From Stramenopiles sp. TOSAG23-3 (taxonomy: Eukaryota; Sar), in the NCBI GenBank assembly GCA_900128585.1, contig LT642149.1, positions 1 through 64,000 on the forward strand: 64,000 bases of DNA. Direction: 5' to 3'. The position numbers and the translations under genes are program-made. The notes under the pieces are model-generated. The model searched no databases, had not been told where the DNA came from, and saw only the letters and a program-made list of their open reading frames with translations. Position 1 is the first letter of the stretch. Each line of letters starts with the position of its first letter. Of the stretch, positions 56,885 to 64,000 are shown in pieces.

Positions 56885-59863
56885 ATGGCGAGCAAAAAGC
56901 GGCGGCGGGTTTTGACTCCGTTTCACCAGGCTCTGCTACGTAGATACGAGGCCTTTGAATCCGTATACGCATTCTTGAACCGGCGCCATGTGCTGACGAC
57001 AGTATCAAATGTGTCAAAAACTATTCAGTCGGCTCTCCGTGTTCGATTTGAACTGAGTGATCTGCTGGAGATGTGCGGGGTGTGCCCTGAGATTTTTCGT
57101 CTCCAGTGGGTCACAAAGACTGAACCGGGAGTGGAAGACTACCAAACACACCCCGAAAACCAAACGCCCCCCCCGACCGTGCTGTTGCTTCAATTCCCGA
57201 AAATCACAAAAGCAAAGCGCATGTCAAAGTATAAGAACGCATTAAAGGAACTGGGAGACGAGCAGAGGCCCACTCCAATAGAGATACCCCTGAACCTAAG
57301 CATTCAGTCAGTGGACCCAAAGGAGAGTTTCAAAGAGCCAGTTTCGCCGGTTGGCACAGCCGAAATTCTCGCGTACCTAAAAAAAGATGCAAGCTTCTAC
57401 AAAGACCAAATCGTTCATGTACATAAGACTCCGGCTAAGGAAGCGCGATTCGGCACGATTGCAGAAGAAGTTCATCCAGTGCTCGTAAAATCGTTGCACC
57501 AATTGGGCGTGTCTAGGTACTACGCCCATCAAGCGAAGGGCATTAATGCCTTGATGGCCGGAGACCACGTGATCATTTCTACCGGAACATCGTCAGGCAA
57601 AAGTTTAGTCTACAATCTTCCCATCCTCCAAACGTTAATGTCTGAACCATCTGCGTCTGCATTTTACCTTTTTCCAACAAAAGCGTTGGCACACGACCAG
57701 TTCAATGCGTTGCAAAAGCTTGTTGAAACGATTCGTTCTGAGGGATCCACAGACGGATCGGAATGTCGGATGTTCGAGCCAGGAACTTTGCAGACACTGG
57801 ATGGCGACACGGGCCATTCGGTCCGGCGCCACGTAATTGATCGTGCTAGAATCGTGCTTACCAATCCCGATATTTTACATTTTACAGTTTTGCCCCAGCA
57901 TCATCGATATATGAGGCTGCTGAAGAACTGTCGCTACATTGTAATTGATGAGGCCCACTCGTATAGCGGAGCATTTGGGTGCCATGTATCTTGCGTCATA
58001 CGGAGGCTGCTCCGAGTTTGTATGTTGTACGATTCCTTTCCTCAATTTATATGCTGTTCTGCGACTATCGGTAACCCGAAAGAACATTTCGAAGCGTTAG
58101 TCCCCGTGCACATAGCCTACAGAGAGGGAAAGGGGTCAAAGAAACTTTGCGTCATCACTGGCAGTGACGACGGCTCACCACAGGGCGAGCGCCAATTCGT
58201 GTTTTGGAACCCACCTTATGCAGATGTTGGTCTCGACAAAAAACCGTCGGCAGAAAAGAGCAAACTCACTCGAAAATTACCTGGCAATTACCCAAATATG
58301 AGTCCCCGGGAGAAAAGAGACACCCGCTTGCGGCTACTTCGAGAGATGCCAGAGCGTCGTAGTTCTATTTATGAAACTGCCAGGCTAATGACAATGCTTG
58401 TCAGGGCTCGCGTCCGGACACTTTCATTCGTAAAGGTAAGAAAGTTGACTGAGTTGGTAACAAAATACTGCAAAGAGTTACTTTCCGGCTCTTCTACACC
58501 CCAGCTTGTGAATCAAATTTGCTCGTACCGGGCGGGATACATGCCCGAAAAACGGCGCAATTTGGAACACAAAATTTTCAACGAAGAAATTCTAGGAATT
58601 GCCGCTACCAACGCATTGGAGCTTGGGATAAACATAGGCAGCTTAGATGCTGTGCTTTTGTTGGGCTTTCCCGGTAGTGTTAGCAGCTTGTGGCAACAGT
58701 CTGGTAGGGCTGGACGATCCAATCGTGCGGCAATCATATTTTTTGTGGCGTTTGACTCTCCAATAGATCAGTTTTTTATGAAACACCCAGATAAATTAAT
58801 CAGTCGTCCCGTCGAGAATGCAATTGTAGAAGCAAATAATGCATATGTATTAAAGAATCATTTGTTGTGTGCTATCAAAGAAGTAGCGATGCTTGAAAAT
58901 AGCGTGGATTTCAAGCTTTTCGGAGAGGAAAATTCAAAGAGGGTCCTTGGCGAACTGCTCACAAGTAGGTCTATTTCCAGAACGGTTCTGCCCAGGACAG
59001 AGGCTGGGGCGTGGATTATTCATCCTTCCATTGATCAACCTCAAAAGGCAGTAAACTTGAGGAGTATAGACAATCAGACTATAACCGTGATCCATGCTGA
59101 ATCAAACGAGAAACTTGATAAAATAGAGTTTTTCCGGGCGTTTTTTGAGGTTCACCCAGGGGCGTGCTACCTGAACCAGGCACGCCAATTCATCATACAG
59201 AATCTTGATTTACAGCATTCTCTAGCAATTGCTTGCCCTTCGAACGTAAAGTACTACACATCAGTGCGGGATCACACGGACGTTGATGTGAATGATAAAA
59301 TAAGGACTTTGATCGGCCCTTCGCACGCGGCCTATTACGGACGTGTGTCTGTGTCCACGAGTGTTTATGGATACCGAAAGCATTGGTTTTCCAACGGAGA
59401 AATATTTGAAACCGTCCCGTTAACCCTGCCCCCAATACAGTATTCCACATTTGGAGTGTGGATTGATTTGCCGCCTAGTATAGTCAATGAGGTAGAAAAA
59501 TTAGGGCACGACTTTCTGGGGAGCTTACACGGCGCGAACCATGCCTTGTTACACAGCATACCTCTTTGGGTATCGTCCGATCGGACCGACTGTGGAACGG
59601 AGTGCCCGAGCGTATACCAAGAACGCGCTAGACCTTTGCGGTTGGTTCTATTTGACCGGTGCCCAGGGGGAATTGGTATAAGTCGGAAGATAGGGAAGTG
59701 TTTGCTTCAACTCGTGCAAAGTGCCTACAGAATTGTATCGGGTTGCGACTGTGATTTTGGGTGTCCAAGTTGTGTTTGCGATACCCGTTGCCCCGAGTTG
59801 AACGACATTCTGGACAAAGCCGGTGCGATCAAACTCCTGTCGATAGTGGTAGATTTACTTTAA
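56885..59863 (+). CDS. HRQ1: HRQ1-type DEAD/DEAH-box helicase (RecQ4-like, MZB/DUF1998 C-terminus)
   Basis: ATG at 56885, 992 residues. HRQ1 helicases act in DNA repair (crosslinks) and telomere maintenance. Seen: Walker A TGTSSGKS (233-240), PTKALAHDQ, TNPDILHFTVLP, the DEAH box IDEAH (about 355) and CCSATIG. In the second RecA domain are AATNALELGINIG, GFPGSVSSLWQQSGRAGRSN and FFVAFDSPIDQFF. The C-terminus has the zinc-binding MZB/DUF1998 cluster CDCDFGCPSCVC...C near residues 955-970, followed by AIKLL. All helicase motifs appear intact. No separate RecQ4 N-terminal domain is visible beyond a basic first 60 residues. Confidence 0.92.
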   Translation: MASKKRRRVLTPFHQALLRRYEAFESVYAFLNRRHVLTTVSNVSKTIQSALRVRFELSDLLEMCGVCPEIFRLQWVTKTEPGVEDYQTHPENQTPPPTVLLLQFPKITKAKRMSKYKNALKELGDEQRPTPIEIPLNLSIQSVDPKESFKEPVSPVGTAEILAYLKKDASFYKDQIVHVHKTPAKEARFGTIAEEVHPVLVKSLHQLGVSRYYAHQAKGINALMAGDHVIISTGTSSGKSLVYNLPILQTLMSEPSASAFYLFPTKALAHDQFNALQKLVETIRSEGSTDGSECRMFEPGTLQTLDGDTGHSVRRHVIDRARIVLTNPDILHFTVLPQHHRYMRLLKNCRYIVIDEAHSYSGAFGCHVSCVIRRLLRVCMLYDSFPQFICCSATIGNPKEHFEALVPVHIAYREGKGSKKLCVITGSDDGSPQGERQFVFWNPPYADVGLDKKPSAEKSKLTRKLPGNYPNMSPREKRDTRLRLLREMPERRSSIYETARLMTMLVRARVRTLSFVKVRKLTELVTKYCKELLSGSSTPQLVNQICSYRAGYMPEKRRNLEHKIFNEEILGIAATNALELGINIGSLDAVLLLGFPGSVSSLWQQSGRAGRSNRAAIIFFVAFDSPIDQFFMKHPDKLISRPVENAIVEANNAYVLKNHLLCAIKEVAMLENSVDFKLFGEENSKRVLGELLTSRSISRTVLPRTEAGAWIIHPSIDQPQKAVNLRSIDNQTITVIHAESNEKLDKIEFFRAFFEVHPGACYLNQARQFIIQNLDLQHSLAIACPSNVKYYTSVRDHTDVDVNDKIRTLIGPSHAAYYGRVSVSTSVYGYRKHWFSNGEIFETVPLTLPPIQYSTFGVWIDLPPSIVNEVEKLGHDFLGSLHGANHALLHSIPLWVSSDRTDCGTECPSVYQERARPLRLVLFDRCPGGIGISRKIGKCLLQLVQSAYRIVSGCDCDFGCPSCVCDTRCPELNDILDKAGAIKLLSIVVDLL

Positions 59864-60877
59864 CAACAATTCTTCCTTTGCATTTTTTTAATTTTTATAA
59901 CCCTAACCTTATAATGATTAGTGTACAGGAACACAGCATCATATAAAATAAATTAGCATTTCTCTTCGTTATTATTAAAATGAAGGAAATATATTTCGAC
60001 ACAAACTAACAACAAAAAATAAATTTTGGTAAAACTGAAGTATGTTTACATATAATAGCACTACAGAAACAATAAAGGCACCAACAACAATTGTTCTTTT
60101 GCAATTCTTTTCCTTTTTTCTTTTGTATTTACAATGAGTATTTTATATGGACACAGGATACCTTTAAAAATATTTACATTTCTGTTCGCTGTAAATCTGA
60201 ATAAAATATACAAAAAATAACAAAATACCACACTTTCTTTAAAAAATAGAAAAGACGACCGTCGTCGTTTTTCTTCAAGTAAAATGCCATACTGTCCAGA
60301 TGTTTAATAAAGTGTTCAGTGTCCTTGGCGCGAAAAAAAATCCAACTCGAATTTTAAAGTATGGAAGCTCTCGGCCAGAAAATGACAAAAGAAAGTGAGG
60401 GGGACGCCTAACTACATAAGTTTAGATCAGGCGACAATTCCTGTCACGACGCCCGCCCCCGAACGAACGTTTATAAATTGCTTGCCCTAAAATGACTTGG
60501 AAATGTGGTTCCAAGGGACAATTTTTTGTGAATTGGGCGATTTGGATCAAACGCCACCCAAACAATCGCTTACTTCTTTTTAAGATCTGCAAAAACGAGT
60601 CCTAGGCGCATAGTTCTGTGTATCTGAAAAGATATTTGACCTTTTAAAATAGTAAAAATTATCCTTTATTCATAAAGATCTCGTTGCCTCAAGTAGTTAG
60701 CACAAAGTTGTTTACCATTTTTCAATTCCGCGCCAAAGATACTTGCATCCTTGCTCTCGTTCCAACGTCTCCCCTGGAAAAAATAATAGAATCATAGTAA
60801 TAGTATACAAAAATACTACTTATTTTTACCTATATATTAAATATCCACCAAAACGGACTGTTTTGAGTTCTTAAAAA
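59864..60877. other. Spacer with a GC-richer island and possible RNA gene
   Basis: Sequence between the helicase (+) and the WD40 gene (-). 59870-60290 is AT-rich without a gene. From about 60320 to 60640 and 60670 to 60780 the composition resembles genic sequence but there is no long open frame. A candidate snRNA-like structure and a possible small terminal exon of the WD40 gene are noted separately. Confidence 0.5.
60486..60562 (+). ncRNA. Candidate U-snRNA-like 3' half (hairpin - Sm-type site - hairpin)
   Basis: Seen in order: a perfect 7-bp hairpin CTTGGAA-ATGTGG-TTCCAAG (60496-60515); the stretch AATTTTTTG (60520-60528), which matches the Sm-protein site PuAU4-6GPu; and a terminal hairpin (60535-60559, GGCG/CGCC over TTTG/CAAA). 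This is the layout of the 3' part of spliceosomal U snRNAs. I could not recognise U1, U2, U4, U5 or U6 landmarks upstream, and the 5' end is not defined. A minus-strand open stretch also crosses it. Tentative. Confidence 0.3.
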
Positions 60878-63800
60878 TTACTCGATATCGGGTTCATCTA
60901 ACTCCATCTCTCCGCTAGTATGGTGCGATAGAATGTACACGTGACCCAAACTGTCCCCGCAGAACACCATAGCGGGATCGTGCGGGCATGTCCCAAGACA
61001 TGTAACTTTGCCATATGTTTTGAACTCTGACTTTTTCGACATCTTGTCGTTCAGACTAGAAGTGACAAGGATACCTTTACCGTTTCGATCACACAATATT
61101 TTGTCTACCGCATTTTCATCTTTGAAACCATGGCTAGCAAGTACGTCAAATATCTTTACCGCAAGTTTGTCTTTACATTTTAGGACAGTTTGAACGTTAA
61201 TAGAGGTTTGGGCTTTCATCCCTGATTTGTTCCTCTTCTCTTCTATTTCAGACTGCAAAACTTTCAAGTGATCCCGGAGCGCCACAACATCTTTGTCCGG
61301 AAACTGCAGTGCATTCTCAGGATTTGACCGTGTTCGGTTGTACAGCTCTGTTTTCGTGCGAGATATATGATTTTCGACAGACAGCTCGCCATCAAACTGC
61401 TCTAAGTCGAGCACGTCAATTAAAGAGAAGCTAACAAACGTACTGCCTAATAGAGCGTACATTTTAAATGGTTGATGGGGACAAGGTCGGGCCATCTCCA
61501 GCAAATGGTGCGTCTGTATGGTGGTGCATATTTTAAGCAAATCGATGCTCTCAGAGGTAAATATTCGAATATCGCCCTCTTTACTTATACTTAATATGCG
61601 CTTTTCATCCTCTGAGAAGCCTACAAACAAGACCGAGCTCTTGTGCATGTTATTCAATTTTGTCATTTCTGAACCGAATTCAACGTACGCACCGGTCGCC
61701 AAGTCCCACCTTTGAACTATTCCCGAACCACAGCCCGATACAAGACTCTTTAAATCTTTAGAGAACTGCATTGCCGTAACGGGCGCGGTGTGCCACTTCA
61801 AAGTCTTATGGTGCTCGTAAGATGTTCCGTCCCATATCTCAATGTCCCCGTCGATCGCTGCAGTAGCAAGGTAGGCGTCTTTTGGCGAAAACAACACCTT
61901 GCATATGCTACTGGAGTGCCCTTCTAATATGTGCCTTTCTGTCGGTGGTTGATTTTTTTCATATGTAACCACTGACACCTCGCCAGAACTGCTTCCGGTC
62001 ACAAGCTTGTGCGACGATGGGCTAAAGGCGCCACATGTGACATGGCCATTGTGGGTTCCAATCGAAACGTTGTCCATGTATTTAAGCAGCATGTCCTTAC
62101 GAAATTGAAACCTAGCGTTCTTCGCGCCATTTATTGCGTGGTAATGGATCTTGAATTTTGAGAGCACGGTTTCTTCCACAGATCCCGTGGCGGCAGCCAT
62201 AGTACCAAGCACAAATCTTTTTACAAAATGTTTGTCAACCACGATGATGCCCCCAGAGCTGGAATTGCTTGGCTTTTCAAAGGATACGTGGGTTGCCTCT
62301 GTAAATGCACTATCAATAACGCTCGCTTCTGGCCCAAGCTCTTTATTTAAGTCCCACAGAAGTGTACGGCCACCCCTTGACGCACTAACGAGAAAGCCTG
62401 GTTTTAGTGACCAAGAAATGCTAGTCACAGGGCAGTGGTGCCCAGTTAATGTGTTGAGCAGTGATCCATCCATGCTGTACAATAATATAAGCCCTCCAAT
62501 GGAATCTGAGCATGCAATTAATTCGGAGGTTGGATTAATTTCCATAACAGTCACGTAACCCAACTGCTTCTCTGTATTGATGGCGTGATCAAAAACAAGT
62601 TTGGACTCGCCCACAAGGTACAGCCTGATACAGCAATCGGAGCACCCAATGGCCAAGTAGGTGCCGCACGGTGTGAATGCCATGCACGTGCTGACAGAAG
62701 CATTTGGCAACGTTAGTTTTGAGGATCGATCGTTGACTTCCCTGTTTCCGTAGGAATCACACACAAAGTACCACAATCGCACGGTGCCGTCTTCCGCCCC
62801 GGTAGCAAACGCTAGAAAAGTGTTGTTCACGCTTTGCGGAAATTCGCTTGATGCTAATATGTCGTTTTCAAAAACAGTTCTGCACAGTACGAGGCCAGTG
62901 CTCGTATCCCAAATTATTATCTTGCGTGCAGAAATTGAGACCAAAAATGCTCCATACGACAGCATAAAAACGTTCTGCACTGAGTTCCGATGACCAGCTT
63001 TAGCAAATGTCTGCACAACATTTCCCGTTGTTTTATCCAGCATGTAGACTCTGCCGTCTGAATGGCCAATCGTTAAAACGCAACCATACGTAGAATTGTA
63101 TGTTGCAGTAATGTCCCCATTCTCGAAAGAAGCATACACAACAGGTGACGTCGAATGGCGAAAAGGTTTATTGATCCAATTGTACCAGTCATTAGACGGG
63201 AGTGATGCAGAGGAGTTACTTATCAGGCGCCTCGCTTGAACGTGCAGGGCCGCATGAGGAGGCAAATTTAAAGCCAGCTGAAACCATGTCCTTGAGTCGC
63301 GCTGAAGTGCAATGCAGTAATGTTGGACAAAGGACAGACACTGTGCTACATTTGCAAGTACACGTTCCAGATGATCTACGGCATACTTTTTCCCAAAATC
63401 TTTTACTAGATTTTTGTATACCGAAGTTGACATTATTTGAAGAATATTTTTGTAATTCTTCATTGTTTCCAAAACATAATGGCTGCCTATGTTTATGTGG
63501 GAGCGATTCCCACAGCACTGCCCGACGTACAACAGATTGCAGATTGTCGATTCCAACGCTTTCACATCAAAAGCTTTCATTTGAAAATACGGGAGGTCCT
63601 GCAGAATGGTTGAATCTCGTTCCTCATCTTTCGTTTCAGCAAAGTAATTTGCCAGCAACTGGAAGTGTTTTGCTTCTTTTTGGACTGAAGGGCAATAAAT
63701 TTTTACCACCGCGTCCCGAAATGTTCCGTAGGGAAGCCAAACGGTAGTCATAGTCGAAAGGGCTAAATCGGGGAAAACTAGGTCCGCTTGCTGCAGTACC

Positions 63801-64000
63801 CACCGCACAATAATGATGGCAATCGACGTTTCTTCAGAAGTTGCGTTTGCCCCGAAAAGTAATCTGGATAGGTCAAATAGTCCTAGACCATTTCTTGCGC
63901 ATAGAAGCGAACCAAATATTCTCTCAAGCATCAGACTTGAATGCGACCGTCCAAGCAGGTTTTCTTCCGCAGGAAACCCCCCATTATCAAATGCCAAGTC
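60878..64000 (-). CDS. WD40-repeat protein, 5' end beyond the window (TEP1/NWD-like)
   Basis: The frame is open through the right edge of the window; no ATG lies at that edge, so the gene is partial. At least 1040 residues are seen. The N-terminal third visible (about 1-280) is helical and Cys/His/Leu-rich and reads like the segment between a NACHT/AAA-type ATPase and WD40 blades in NWD1/TEP1-type proteins; the ATPase itself would be outside the window. From about 295 onwards, WD40 repeats are recognisable (LTIGHSDGRVYMLD, IIIWDTSTG, GTVRLW, LVSASRGGRTLLWDL, LVTGSSSGEVSVV, LATAAIDGDIEIWD). It ends in an acidic MELDEPDIE, unless an overlooked 3' intron extends it. Confidence 0.8.
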   Translation of the reverse strand, partial: DLAFDNGGFPAEENLLGRSHSSLMLERIFGSLLCARNGLGLFDLSRLLFGANATSEETSIAIIIVRWVLQQADLVFPDLALSTMTTVWLPYGTFRDAVVKIYCPSVQKEAKHFQLLANYFAETKDEERDSTILQDLPYFQMKAFDVKALESTICNLLYVGQCCGNRSHINIGSHYVLETMKNYKNILQIMSTSVYKNLVKDFGKKYAVDHLERVLANVAQCLSFVQHYCIALQRDSRTWFQLALNLPPHAALHVQARRLISNSSASLPSNDWYNWINKPFRHSTSPVVYASFENGDITATYNSTYGCVLTIGHSDGRVYMLDKTTGNVVQTFAKAGHRNSVQNVFMLSYGAFLVSISARKIIIWDTSTGLVLCRTVFENDILASSEFPQSVNNTFLAFATGAEDGTVRLWYFVCDSYGNREVNDRSSKLTLPNASVSTCMAFTPCGTYLAIGCSDCCIRLYLVGESKLVFDHAINTEKQLGYVTVMEINPTSELIACSDSIGGLILLYSMDGSLLNTLTGHHCPVTSISWSLKPGFLVSASRGGRTLLWDLNKELGPEASVIDSAFTEATHVSFEKPSNSSSGGIIVVDKHFVKRFVLGTMAAATGSVEETVLSKFKIHYHAINGAKNARFQFRKDMLLKYMDNVSIGTHNGHVTCGAFSPSSHKLVTGSSSGEVSVVTYEKNQPPTERHILEGHSSSICKVLFSPKDAYLATAAIDGDIEIWDGTSYEHHKTLKWHTAPVTAMQFSKDLKSLVSGCGSGIVQRWDLATGAYVEFGSEMTKLNNMHKSSVLFVGFSEDEKRILSISKEGDIRIFTSESIDLLKICTTIQTHHLLEMARPCPHQPFKMYALLGSTFVSFSLIDVLDLEQFDGELSVENHISRTKTELYNRTRSNPENALQFPDKDVVALRDHLKVLQSEIEEKRNKSGMKAQTSINVQTVLKCKDKLAVKIFDVLASHGFKDENAVDKILCDRNGKGILVTSSLNDKMSKKSEFKTYGKVTCLGTCPHDPAMVFCGDSLGHVYILSHHTSGEMELDEPDIE

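Overview
This window is nuclear DNA from a gene-dense microbial eukaryote, not a prokaryote. Every recognisable gene is eukaryotic: a CCT chaperonin subunit, retromer VPS29, PEX19, a mitochondrial carrier, a DOCK exchange factor, a NEK kinase, a bromodomain protein, a cAMP-receptor-like GPCR and an HRQ1 helicase. Coding sequence is of moderate GC and almost intron-free. Spacers are AT-rich and loaded with GAA/GAAA microsatellites. One short GT-AG intron (75 nt, in VPS29) is convincing. Mevalonate kinase, a sphingomyelin-synthase-like enzyme and the signalling repertoire would fit a heterotrophic protist such as a stramenopile (perhaps a labyrinthulomycete), but that placement is a guess from gene content and composition.

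Layout. 1-12 kb: sphingomyelin-synthase-like enzyme (-), a basic hypothetical protein (+), a three-domain glycosyltransferase (-) with a frame break near its membrane anchor, a hypothetical protein (-), a repeat-rich stretch with an assembly gap, then mevalonate kinase (-). 12-24 kb: NAD(P)H-hydrate dehydratase (+), a DOCK-family exchange factor (-) split by a frame change, VPS29 (+) and CCT2 (+). 24-40 kb: a large FYR/TFIIS-N/bromodomain/WHIM chromatin protein (-), a zinc-knuckle dual-specificity phosphatase (+), a GATA-finger/EF-hand coiled-coil protein (-), PEX19 (+) and a mitochondrial carrier (-). 40-64 kb: a GAFx4-PAS-degenerate cyclase (+), a WD40-TPR protein (-), a ubiquitin-like fusion protein (-), a NEK-like kinase (+), a SPOUT RNA methyltransferase (-), a GPCR (+), an HRQ1 helicase (+) and a WD40 protein (-) that runs off the right edge.

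The genes are mostly housekeeping or signalling genes with no operon logic. Two organisational patterns stand out. Long polypurine tracts, always purine on the given strand, sit mainly in spacers upstream of genes, especially divergent promoters. A dispersed repeat with the core AACAGCCAATTTT sits mainly in gene 3' flanks, near foldback/MITE-like elements. Several multidomain architectures look unusual and are listed as findings. All start codons quoted were checked for ATG in the sequence; where the longest open frame begins at TTG or GTG, the first in-frame ATG is used.
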